This document shows positions 54,326-62,331 of a stretch of DNA of 64,000 nt, in pieces. The stretch is from an uncultured Planctomyces sp. Lineage in GTDB: Bacteria; Planctomycetota; Planctomycetia; Planctomycetales; Planctomycetaceae. Under the pieces are notes generated by a model. It ran no database searches and was not told the origin of the DNA. It saw only the letters and a program-made list of their open reading frames with translations. Position numbers and translations under genes: made by a program. How positions within the stretch are numbered: position 1 is the stretch's first letter; each line of letters begins with the position of its first letter. The stretch lies in contig CALGTK010000107.1 in assembly GCA_937904325.1 (NCBI GenBank), positions 30,980 through 94,979 of the forward strand, in the 5' to 3' direction.

Positions 54326-56104
54326 CTAGCGACCGATCGCGAGTTTCGGCTGAATGCTCTGATTGCCTCGCGGAACGTCGATCGTGACGCTTGTGTAGAA
54401 GCGGCCGCAGGTGGTCAGTTTTCCGTGCTCATCGAATAAAGCGGAACTTGTACCCGCCGCGTCTCTGGTCTCGAATGAGAACCACGCATAGCCCGCTATC
54501 CAGTTCTGGGCCTCGATCCAGGGAAGCACTTCCTTCATGAACGCGAGAACCTTCTCAGGCGAATGTCGGTTTTGAGCCGTCGTCTTTGCACTCCAGTCTG
54601 CCGGAGCAAACTCTGTAATCAGCAGTGGTCGCCGGCCATATTTCTCGTAAATTCTCACCATCTTCCGCTTGAATGAATCGGGATTCGGGCTCCCGTACCA
54701 GTGCGTGCCGATGTAGTCGATGCGATACCCTCGCCGGTCGGCTTCCTGCATGAAGTCTCTCATCCACGTCCCAGTCACACCCTGGACACTGTCATCATCG
54801 ATGCCTTCCGGATTGGCACACGCCGGGCTGCACAGCGGAATATTCAACAATTCCAGTTCCGGCCAGTACTTAAGAGCGGCCGTATACGACATGTTGGCCT
54901 GATCGTTCTTATCAGGCTCATTGAAACCCAGAAAGCGTTTCACTCGTCCCGCTTTAATCTGAGGCACGACGTGCTTTTTCAGGTTGGCCTGCAGATCGGC
55001 GGACTTCCATGCTCCCCAGGCCATTGGCAGGTATTCCATGTTATCCGGTTGGACATCAACTCGCTGCATCCCCCACGAATAGTTCCAGTAGGCTTTGACT
55101 CGCGGGAGGTTTTCTTCCCATGACCCGTTTTCACCGGTCTCTCGCAAAGTGAAGCAGATGCCCTTCTTGCCAGGCAGCTTCAGAGAGGATTTCAATGGCG
55201 GAGCGTCAATCTTAAGGGGATCAAGTCCTTCCAGCTCGTCAATCTTTGATAGAGCGGCATCTGCCGGTTTCCACCACCAGCCCTGGTTGTCCCAGCTTTG
55301 AGCGTATTTGTAATCAGTGACAAGAGTTCTATACGCAGCTAGTGCTCTGGCCTTGTCCCCTTTCAAACGCAGAGCTTCTCCTTTGAGCCACACACATGTA
55401 CCGACTTCATTCAGATTGGCAAACTTTCTGACAGCATCACTTTTTGGATAAGTCTTCAGGTTACGGTTGGTCTTTCCAGCCGGAATCCCCCAGATCTTTA
55501 CAGCGCGATCTGCCAGCTCCACAACACTGTCCCAGTCCTTCCGTTCGAATGCGGACCAGATCTTTGCTGTTACCTGCCAGGCTTCCTCTGTCGAGGATCC
55601 TGATTTCGCCTTTGCGGTCGACCGCATCCCCGCGTCAGGCATTTTTTCCAGATTCGCCGACACATTGATTCCAGCCACTTTGAATTTCGCCAGTTGCTTC
55701 CGAGCAGCGGCGGCTGGCTGCCACCACCAGCCTTTATTGTCCCAGCTCTGAGCGAACTCATAGTGGGCAATGACCGCCTTGTAGGCGACCATCGCCGCAG
55801 TCGGATCGCCTTTCTGCCTGAGCGCTTCGCCTTTGAGCCAGACGCACGTACCGACTTCGTTCAGGTTCGAGAACTGTTTGGCCGCGTCGTCCTTCGGAAG
55901 AGCGGACAACTTACCATTCATCGTTCTTGCCTGGCCCCCCCAGGTCTTCACAGCCCTATCTGCCTGGGAGATAACCGCATCCCAATCCTTTCGGGACATT
56001 GCATCCCAGCACATGGTTGTCACCTGCCATACTTCTTCTGCTATCGCGATCTCAGCGAAGGACGCCGAGAAAAGACACAGCAGCATTCCAGACAGATATC
56101 TCAT
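54326..56104 (-). CDS. Secreted GH128-like glycosidase with duplicated helical domain
   Basis: A 592-residue exported protein with two parts. Residues 24-141 and 174-290 are a tandem repeat with a period of exactly 150 residues; both copies contain LNEVGTCVWLKGEALR and AQSWDN-GWWW-P-A-A, and look like TPR/helical modules. The C-terminal 280 residues resemble Asl1-like/GH128 TIM-barrel glycosidases: FLGFNEPDKN (E396, acid/base candidate), DYIGTHWYG and LLITEFAP (E498, nucleophile candidate). The signal is MRYLSGMLLCLFSASFAEIAIA. ATG 56104 is preceded by GGAG and shares a base with the stop of a short Gfo/Idh fragment. It likely acts on a beta-1,3-glucan or other beta-glycan. Confidence 0.78.
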   Translation of the reverse strand: MRYLSGMLLCLFSASFAEIAIAEEVWQVTTMCWDAMSRKDWDAVISQADRAVKTWGGQARTMNGKLSALPKDDAAKQFSNLNEVGTCVWLKGEALRQKGDPTAAMVAYKAVIAHYEFAQSWDNKGWWWQPAAAARKQLAKFKVAGINVSANLEKMPDAGMRSTAKAKSGSSTEEAWQVTAKIWSAFERKDWDSVVELADRAVKIWGIPAGKTNRNLKTYPKSDAVRKFANLNEVGTCVWLKGEALRLKGDKARALAAYRTLVTDYKYAQSWDNQGWWWKPADAALSKIDELEGLDPLKIDAPPLKSSLKLPGKKGICFTLRETGENGSWEENLPRVKAYWNYSWGMQRVDVQPDNMEYLPMAWGAWKSADLQANLKKHVVPQIKAGRVKRFLGFNEPDKNDQANMSYTAALKYWPELELLNIPLCSPACANPEGIDDDSVQGVTGTWMRDFMQEADRRGYRIDYIGTHWYGSPNPDSFKRKMVRIYEKYGRRPLLITEFAPADWSAKTTAQNRHSPEKVLAFMKEVLPWIEAQNWIAGYAWFSFETRDAAGTSSALFDEHGKLTTCGRFYTSVTIDVPRGNQSIQPKLAIGR

Positions 56105-56250
56105 CAGGTGTGACTCCAGTCTGTCGTATCGGGTGTACAAATGAGTGCGATATTCAGTTTTTCGTTGAGAGGCTTCGCGCTAATGATGCTCCGAAAAGCA
56201 AACGCGTTACCGACCGATCCCAGAAACTGTCTTCGGTTTGGACATGCCAT
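56104..56250 (-). pseudogene. Gfo/Idh/MocA N-terminal fragment
   Basis: A 48-codon frame beginning MACPNRRQFLGSVGNAFAF and reading through SAKPLNEKLNIALI before it leaves the family pattern (CTPDTTDWSHT) and stops. It matches the Tat signal and first beta strand of the oxidoreductase at 52945, including 21 identical bases (54170-54190 and 56147-56167). Its TGA overlaps the GH128-like ATG, so it could also work as a coupling leader. It is most likely the leftover of a second Gfo/Idh gene. Confidence 0.7.
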
Positions 56251-56258
56251 ATATTTTT

Positions 56259-57452
56259 CTATTGCTGAGTTTTTACGAAAGGGTTTTGAAACCAAACGAG
56301 ATTTCGGCTGGCATGACCGGCAATGAGAACGTCGAGATCGCCATCCCCATCCATATCGACGGTGGTCAGGTCGTAGCTGCCCTGGTTGTAGCCGATCACG
56401 TGTTTTACGAATTCACCATCCCCTTCATTCTCATACCATGCAGCCACCCCGTTGGCTTCCTTACCGCAAGTAACTGCGTCGAGATGTCCGTCGCCGTCAA
56501 TGTCGGCCACAGCGAGACTGTGCGGAAACTCAATTTCGGGATCGATCTCGATTTGTTTGAAGTCAGGGCCTCGAAACCAAAGTACGCCTTTGCCGTGACC
56601 TCGCGTCGCAAAGAAGTCTGTGTGCTCGTCGCTGTCGAAGTCAGCGGGCACGATATTCGTAGCTCCTTCTTCGTCTTCCGCAAGCAGATGCTTCTTCCAC
56701 ACGTCAGTCGGATCATTTGGCTGTTCCCACCATGCAAACCACTTTCCGTTGATGAAACCGTCGGTTCCTTTCGCTGCGCAGGAGATATCGGGACGCCCAT
56801 CGCCATTGACGTCGCCGAAGCCCATGTAATGTGATCCACCCGGCGCATCTTTGTCAGCGAAGACATGACGCACCCAATTCTCAGCAGTGCGAGGATCGGC
56901 GGGGAGTTCGAGCCAGGTGATCGAATTAGGGAAAGCCGTTGCATTCTCGTTACGGCCCGAATTTGCAATGAGATCGAGCTTTCCGTCGCGATTCACATCG
57001 CCAGTGATCAGGCAATGCGTTCCGGCAATCTCATCGTCGACTGTGCGGTAGGTCCACGGCTGACCAGAGAACGGTTTGGACGGGCATTCGAGCCAGAATA
57101 CGGTGTTGTTCGAACCGATGAAGTCCAGATCGCCATCGCCGTCTGCATCCATCAGGCAACTGTGAATGCACGCAGTACGCGGCTTATTGCGTGACCGACC
57201 GGGAGCAAAGGTGTGAACCGTAACTGGCTTCCAGTCAGGCGCACGAAACACGACGACCTTGCCATCAAACGAAGTAATGACATCCATGCGACCGTCACCG
57301 TCGAAGTCATTCGCAGTCGCACCGTTGATCATACCCTTCGCAGGACGCTGGATGATGTGCCTGTCCCAGACACCCGAAGCGTCGGCTGCAGGAATACACT
57401 CAGTTGACAGTAGAGCGGTGAGGCCAAATGTCAGGATTATCAGAGGCTTCAT
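56259..57452 (-). CDS. Secreted FG-GAP/VCBS beta-propeller protein
   Basis: About 397 residues, exported (signal MKPLIILTFGLTALLSTECIPAA). Seven calcium-binding FG-GAP turns are visible: DFDGDGRMD, DADGDGDLD, DVNRDGKLD, DVNGDGRPD, DFDSDEHTD (with deviations), DIDGDGHLD and DMDGDGDLD, spaced about 50-60 residues as blades of an integrin-like seven-bladed propeller. No catalytic residues are apparent; binding of carbohydrate or a partner protein is the usual guess. ATG 57452 is 7 nt after the DUF1592-type stop, so it is co-transcribed. The stop is 8 nt before the Gfo/Idh fragment. Confidence 0.9.
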   Translation of the reverse strand: MKPLIILTFGLTALLSTECIPAADASGVWDRHIIQRPAKGMINGATANDFDGDGRMDVITSFDGKVVVFRAPDWKPVTVHTFAPGRSRNKPRTACIHSCLMDADGDGDLDFIGSNNTVFWLECPSKPFSGQPWTYRTVDDEIAGTHCLITGDVNRDGKLDLIANSGRNENATAFPNSITWLELPADPRTAENWVRHVFADKDAPGGSHYMGFGDVNGDGRPDISCAAKGTDGFINGKWFAWWEQPNDPTDVWKKHLLAEDEEGATNIVPADFDSDEHTDFFATRGHGKGVLWFRGPDFKQIEIDPEIEFPHSLAVADIDGDGHLDAVTCGKEANGVAAWYENEGDGEFVKHVIGYNQGSYDLTTVDMDGDGDLDVLIAGHASRNLVWFQNPFVKTQQ

Positions 57453-57459
57453 GAAGGCA

Positions 57460-60204
57460 TCATCGCTTTCGGAATGTTTCACTGGTGACAACACCGATAA
57501 TCAGGTCTAGCAGTCCGTAGCCGTTCTCGGCGCAAGCGGCGGCGATCTCCTTGATGTCGGTGTCGTCTCGGAATGTCATCGATCGACCTGTGGCATAAGT
57601 GAGCAACTTCGCGGTGAGGGCTTCGGCGAATCGATCTTTGCGATCGACCAGCAACTGTTTCAGTCCCTGCTCGTCTTCGAAAGTCTCGCCGGACGGTAAT
57701 TGTCCGGACCCGTCAACGGCGATTCCTCTGCCGCCACGTGCCGAGTAACGCGACCGGTAGCCGCCTACCGGGTCGTAGAACTCGAGCGCGAATCCGGCGG
57801 GGTCGATCTTTCGATGACAGTCGGCGCACGCTGCTACCGTGCGATGTCTGGCGAGTTGCTCACGGATAGTGGTGGTGCCTCGAGTGTCGGGTTCGAGTGG
57901 TTCGACGTCGGGCGGTGGTGGCGAAGGCGGCGTTCCGAAAATGTTCTCCAGCACCCAGACCCCGCGGACAACGGGCGAGGTCTCGATGCCGTTGGCCGTC
58001 AGTGTGAGCACGCTTCCCTGGCCGAGCAAACCGCCACGATGATGTTTCGGTAGCAGGGCGACTCGTCGGAAGTGTTCGCCGTAAACATTGTCGATCCCAT
58101 AATGTTTCGCGAGTGCGTCGTTGACGAACGTGTAATCGCTGTCGAGCAGATTCACGATCGAACTGTTCGATTCGATCAGATCGCCGAAGAACAGATGCGT
58201 CTCTCTTTTGAACAATTTTTCGAGGCGATCCCGGTAATAGCTTTTGAATGCTTTGGGGTCAGGCGGCATCGAACCGAGCGTATTGATGCGGAGCCACGTG
58301 TCCGTGAAGTGTTCGACGAAGTCGTTGGCCTTGTCGTCGCGAAGCATACGATTGATCTGAGTTGTCAGCCCATCAGTTGTTTCGAGCTTTCCCGACTCAG
58401 CGGCCATCGATAGTTCGTCATCCGGCATACTGCTCCACAGAAAGTAAGACAGTCTTGTGGCCAGTTCATGTGGAGTAAGTTCTGAGTCGGCTTCGTCGTT
58501 GCCCTCGTCAAGGTAAAGAAAACGTGGAGACGTCAGGATTGCTGCCAGTCCCAGCTTGATGGCTTTCGCGCACGAATCATGGTTGCCGATCCGGTCACGA
58601 ATGAAGGTGACGTAGTGCTTGACCGCCGCTGCTGAAATCGGCTGCCGGAACGCACGCGTTGCAAATCCAACCACTGTCTGTTCGATGTCGATCTTTGATG
58701 CGTCAGTCTCTTTGCCGAATAGTAGTTGATGACTGGCTGGCGGCCACTGCTTAAAGTTCGGGCCATCGATGTCCATATTCCAGACACGAATGCGCGGCCC
58801 GTGGTACACCTCTGATAGCAACTTATTGCTTGCATTCTTCGCCAGCCTTTTGACGAGTGCTTTCGCTTCAGGATCGCCGAGTTTTGCAGCATCCCGCTGC
58901 GTGTTGGTGGATCGGATGACTTCTGGATGGTGCTTTTCGGCGACGAGTCGAATGTTGCCCTTCGAACTGACACCGTTGGTCCAACTGACAAACGGAATCG
59001 CCCCCTTGTTCAGCCAGACGCGCTGAGTGAACACTTCCGGCTGATCATCAGGCAAGTCCCAGACCTTCAGCAACTCCCTTTGGTCTGCAGCGGTCTTGTC
59101 CAGCAGTCGAATATTTGGAGCGATCCACAGCGCCATTTTGAGAGGCTGATCCCGATAGCGTTCAAACTCACGGTGTTCATAACCGTGATCCAGCCGGTTC
59201 GCCGCCGAGGCCTTCACGCTGATCGTGTACCAGCCATCCGCCGGAACTCCGCCGCTTCGTGCAAACGCCTTGACGTAATTCGGAGCTCTTTCTCTGGGTT
59301 GTCCGTGGCCGATCTCCATGTACTCATTGTTGACGATCAGCCGCCACGTAACTGGCGCCCTCTCGTACGACAAGACGCCGTTGAAGTCTTCCGCCGTGAA
59401 ATGCCAATTCTGTGTTTGCGGTCGTTCGACGTCGAAGAAGCTTGCTGCATCAAGTGCCCGTTCCGCAACTTCCAGATACCGCTGCAACTGGTGATCAGAG
59501 AGCGTGAGTGCTTCACCGTTATTGTCGAAACCATCTTCGATTGCGTCAGCGGGGAAATCTGAAGTAAACGAAAAGAACTCAGTTCGTAACCCCAGCAGGT
59601 CACGCATTGTGTTGACATACTCAACACGATTAAGCCGCCGCAGCATAGTGGCAGACACTGCCTCTGCGTTCGAAAGGTGCGAGAGGTACTCCGTGATCGA
59701 TGCCACAACGCGACGTGTCTCAGCCGCCGGTGGCTGTGGGACACCTTTCTTAGCAGGAGGCATGTCGCCTCGGTTAATTGCGTCGAGCGTCTCTTCGAGC
59801 AGCGTGGCCGCATCACTGTCGGATTCTATCGCGACGGGAAGCTGATCCAGCCGCCGATCACCCTTCTGTGTCGTTTCACCATGACAGCGGTAGCAGTATG
59901 TCTTGAAATAGGTCGAGACAGAGGGGGTGAGCGTTGCCTCTGGCTCATCCACTGCCAAAGCTGTCGACGCAATCATAGCGAGCACCATCACCGTGAGCGG
60001 CAAGGCACTAGCCGTCGGTTGAGAATGGCAACCCGATACGGCGGCGAGAGACATTAATCGCCGGCGTTCGCTGCAAACCGTCCCTCGCTGACGCTTCGGG
60101 TTGCCAGCGAACATGTTTTTTGAGAGCTTGCCAATAGCGGATTGCGTCTGGCGAAAATATCCGCGGCTAGCGGCTTGCGGCTCGCTGCTGGATCCGTCGT
60201 TCAT
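57460..60204 (-). CDS. PSD protein: DUF1587/1595/1592/1588/1585 with repeat-derived N-terminus
   Basis: A 914-residue frame homologous to the protein at 47143: CYRCHG, NRVEYVNTMRDLLGL, AFRQPISAAAVKHYV, HELATRLSYFLWSSMPDDEL, FVNDALAKHYGI, VVRGVWVLENIFGTPP, CADCHRKIDPAGFALEFYD and ATGRSMTF, in the same order. The start at 60204 overlaps the DUF1552 stop (ATGA), as in the paralogous locus, but the first 70 residues are unlike any signal peptide and include GNPKRQRG, the translation of the palindrome at 60026-60106. A hydrophobic segment LPLTVMVLAMIASTALA follows at about 69-85. Internal ATGs at 60054 or 59988 would avoid most of this. Role as for the copy at 47143. Confidence 0.9.
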   Translation of the reverse strand: MNDGSSSEPQAASRGYFRQTQSAIGKLSKNMFAGNPKRQRGTVCSERRRLMSLAAVSGCHSQPTASALPLTVMVLAMIASTALAVDEPEATLTPSVSTYFKTYCYRCHGETTQKGDRRLDQLPVAIESDSDAATLLEETLDAINRGDMPPAKKGVPQPPAAETRRVVASITEYLSHLSNAEAVSATMLRRLNRVEYVNTMRDLLGLRTEFFSFTSDFPADAIEDGFDNNGEALTLSDHQLQRYLEVAERALDAASFFDVERPQTQNWHFTAEDFNGVLSYERAPVTWRLIVNNEYMEIGHGQPRERAPNYVKAFARSGGVPADGWYTISVKASAANRLDHGYEHREFERYRDQPLKMALWIAPNIRLLDKTAADQRELLKVWDLPDDQPEVFTQRVWLNKGAIPFVSWTNGVSSKGNIRLVAEKHHPEVIRSTNTQRDAAKLGDPEAKALVKRLAKNASNKLLSEVYHGPRIRVWNMDIDGPNFKQWPPASHQLLFGKETDASKIDIEQTVVGFATRAFRQPISAAAVKHYVTFIRDRIGNHDSCAKAIKLGLAAILTSPRFLYLDEGNDEADSELTPHELATRLSYFLWSSMPDDELSMAAESGKLETTDGLTTQINRMLRDDKANDFVEHFTDTWLRINTLGSMPPDPKAFKSYYRDRLEKLFKRETHLFFGDLIESNSSIVNLLDSDYTFVNDALAKHYGIDNVYGEHFRRVALLPKHHRGGLLGQGSVLTLTANGIETSPVVRGVWVLENIFGTPPSPPPPDVEPLEPDTRGTTTIREQLARHRTVAACADCHRKIDPAGFALEFYDPVGGYRSRYSARGGRGIAVDGSGQLPSGETFEDEQGLKQLLVDRKDRFAEALTAKLLTYATGRSMTFRDDTDIKEIAAACAENGYGLLDLIIGVVTSETFRKR
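60026..60106. repeat. Planctomycete interspersed palindrome, copy 3, inside reading frame
   Basis: The left arm TGGCAACCCGATACGGCGGC (60026 onward) pairs imperfectly with the right arm ending CTTCGGGTTGCCA; the right arm carries the standard element core CCCTCGCTGACGCTTCGGG. It lies within the 5' end of the PSD gene on the minus strand, where it is translated as NPKRQRG. Confidence 0.7.
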
Positions 60205-61490
60205 CCCTGCACCTCCAGGCCGGTCAGTGTGCTGGATGCAGTGCCAAAGCTGTCGGTCTCAACGCCGAATCGTTGCAGCATGGAGACAAACAAGTTTCCG
60301 GCAAGCGATGCAGTCTTTTGCCCTTCGCCCTTGAAATACGACTTGTGTTCCCCGTGCCGAAACCCGCCGCCGGCAAGGAGCAACGGTAGATCTTTATTGG
60401 AATGCGCACTGGCATTCCCCATCCCGGATCCGAACAGCACCATGCTGTTGTCAAGTAGAGTCTTCCCATTCGGCTCGTCGACTTCCTTGAGCTGCGTGAG
60501 GAACCGGGCGAGTTGCTCCATGTGAAACTGCTCGATGATGGACAGCTCTGTGATGTACTCGGGTACTTTGCCGTGATGTGTGAGTTGATGGTAACCGCGG
60601 CTGATGTCAAAGCCGCCGAAATTGGCTCCGATGTCGGCCAGCCCCAGCGTGATGACTCGCGTCGAGTCTGTCTGCAGAGCGAGGCTCATCAGGTCGTAAT
60701 ACAACGGCACGCGTTTGACAAACTCCAGACTGTTGGCACCTGCCGGCAATCCGTAGTCGACGACCGGTTTGGGTTCATCCAACCACTGACTTGACTGAAC
60801 AAGTCGATTTTCTACTTCTCGGACCGAATCAAAGTACCGGTCAAGCTTTTGGCGATCGCGTGCGCCCACCTTCCGCTTGAGGTAGTCAGCGTCGGTCTTG
60901 ACCAGATCAAGAATACTTGTCCGATCGGCAAGTTCTGCCTGAATTCCGTTTCGCTGTTTTCGATCAACTTTCTGAAACAACAGATTGTATATCGTCTCGA
61001 CTTTCGCCACCGGAGGAATGGCAACACCTGACGCACTCCACGAGATCATGTTATTTGGGTCATTTCCGCTCGCCAGTTGCAGCGATGGGTATCGCGTCCG
61101 TGCGCCGACAAGCTGCGCCGCTTTCTGATCGATGCTGATATTGGCCTCGGACATCCCTGCCGAGTTCTTCGATAGAACGCCGGACAGGTAAGCGTGCACA
61201 CCGCCGTGTCCACCCTGGGCGTTCACGCCATGGTCCAGCCCGGAGAACACCGTAAAGTCGTCACGCAGTTTCCTGAGCGGCTTGAGCCGGTCTGTCAGCT
61301 CGTAATCACGGCCAGTCTGTTCGGGAAAGAACAACTGCGGTACGAAGCCGAAGTTCAAACCGACGCACGCCATTCGCAGCGGTGCTTCGGACCTCGCAAC
61401 GGGCGCGGCCATCGCGTCGAGATAGGGCAAAGCCAGTAGCGCACCACTTGTTCCTCGCAGCAGTGTACGACGATTCATTCGTTTGCTCAT
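60201..61490 (-). CDS. Tat-like DUF1552 protein
   Basis: Second DUF1552 protein, 429 residues, N-terminus MNRRTLLRGTSGALLALPYLDAM. Motifs: GLNFGFVPQLFFPEQTGRDYELTDRL, DFTVFSGLDHGVNAQGGHGGVHAYLSGV, MISWSASGVAIPP, LALQTDSTRVITLG and MVLFGSGMGNASAHSNKDLPLLLAGGGFRHGEH. It is the partner of the PSD gene that starts in its stop codon. It begins 43 nt after the EF-hand gene. Function is not known for the family; the module context suggests an extracytoplasmic redox or carbohydrate role. Confidence 0.93.
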   Translation of the reverse strand: MSKRMNRRTLLRGTSGALLALPYLDAMAAPVARSEAPLRMACVGLNFGFVPQLFFPEQTGRDYELTDRLKPLRKLRDDFTVFSGLDHGVNAQGGHGGVHAYLSGVLSKNSAGMSEANISIDQKAAQLVGARTRYPSLQLASGNDPNNMISWSASGVAIPPVAKVETIYNLLFQKVDRKQRNGIQAELADRTSILDLVKTDADYLKRKVGARDRQKLDRYFDSVREVENRLVQSSQWLDEPKPVVDYGLPAGANSLEFVKRVPLYYDLMSLALQTDSTRVITLGLADIGANFGGFDISRGYHQLTHHGKVPEYITELSIIEQFHMEQLARFLTQLKEVDEPNGKTLLDNSMVLFGSGMGNASAHSNKDLPLLLAGGGFRHGEHKSYFKGEGQKTASLAGNLFVSMLQRFGVETDSFGTASSTLTGLEVQG

Positions 61491-61533
61491 GTCTAATCTT
61501 CTGTTCTGTTTTGGTCTGCTTCTGTGGCTTCGA

Positions 61534-62331
61534 CTATTTGTCCCGGGCTGGCTTCACCTTCGTTCTTTTGGCACCGTGCGTCACACTGCGAATATAGGTA
61601 ACGGTCTCTCGCTGACTTAATTGGCCGGACGTGTCGCGGTCAGTTCGCTTGAAGATATTTTCGATGTGATTACCGCTCGTACAAATCAGAGCGAACTCCT
61701 CAATATCGAGCTTGTTATTACCATTACTGTCCGCCTGGATAAACCATTTGTCAGGCGTTTTCCGCGAGATTTTCCACCAGGACACCTTGCTGAGTGCTTC
61801 GACGAATTCAACCGTATCGAGTACGCCATCGCTGTCCATGTCGGCCTTACGAAATGAGTCCGGACCGTGCTTTGGCGAGTGATAAATGTACTTACTGAAT
61901 TCGACGTAGCTGATTGTGTTGCTGGCGTCTTTGTCGACATCCTTGAGCAGCTCTGATTCCGTCATCGTCAGCCGCTTTTCGCCAAGCATCGATGGCTCAC
62001 CAACCGGAGGCGTGAAGCTGATCGTCTTGACGCGCCCGTCTTTCTCACAGGTCGCTTTCACTCCCTGGCCCGCCCTTGGCTTCTGTCCACCCTTTGCCGG
62101 CAAACCTACGAAATAGACCTTTGACTCAGAGTTCACGTATAGCTTTCGCAGGTGCTCACCACTCTGCTGGACGTCAAACTTCGTGCCCGAGGAGTCAACG
62201 CTCTTAAGCTTACCAACGACAACAGGGCTGTCTGGCCGCTTGCTGTTACTCTGAGCCTGGGCATTCGAGGCGAGAATCGAAAAGGCACTGACCAGAACTG
62301 CCACTGCGTGAACCGCTAGTTTTGTCGTCAT
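61534..62331 (-). CDS. Secreted EF-hand protein
   Basis: A 265-residue exported protein (signal to about NAQAQ). Residues 35-115 form a small beta domain (VVVGKLKSVDSSGTKFDV, KLYVNSESKVYF, GQGVKATCEKDGRVKTI), resembling DUF5666-like folds. The remainder has four EF-hand loops: DVDKDASNTISYVEF, DMDSDGVLDTVEF, DSNGNNKLDIEEF and DRDTSGQLSQRE; the first and last depart from consensus. Calcium is also the sulfatase metal, so a calcium-buffering or calcium-sensing role for the secreted enzymes is imaginable. The start is ATG 62331, overlapping the TGA of the upstream sulfatase. Confidence 0.88.
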   Translation of the reverse strand: MTTKLAVHAVAVLVSAFSILASNAQAQSNSKRPDSPVVVGKLKSVDSSGTKFDVQQSGEHLRKLYVNSESKVYFVGLPAKGGQKPRAGQGVKATCEKDGRVKTISFTPPVGEPSMLGEKRLTMTESELLKDVDKDASNTISYVEFSKYIYHSPKHGPDSFRKADMDSDGVLDTVEFVEALSKVSWWKISRKTPDKWFIQADSNGNNKLDIEEFALICTSGNHIENIFKRTDRDTSGQLSQRETVTYIRSVTHGAKRTKVKPARDK

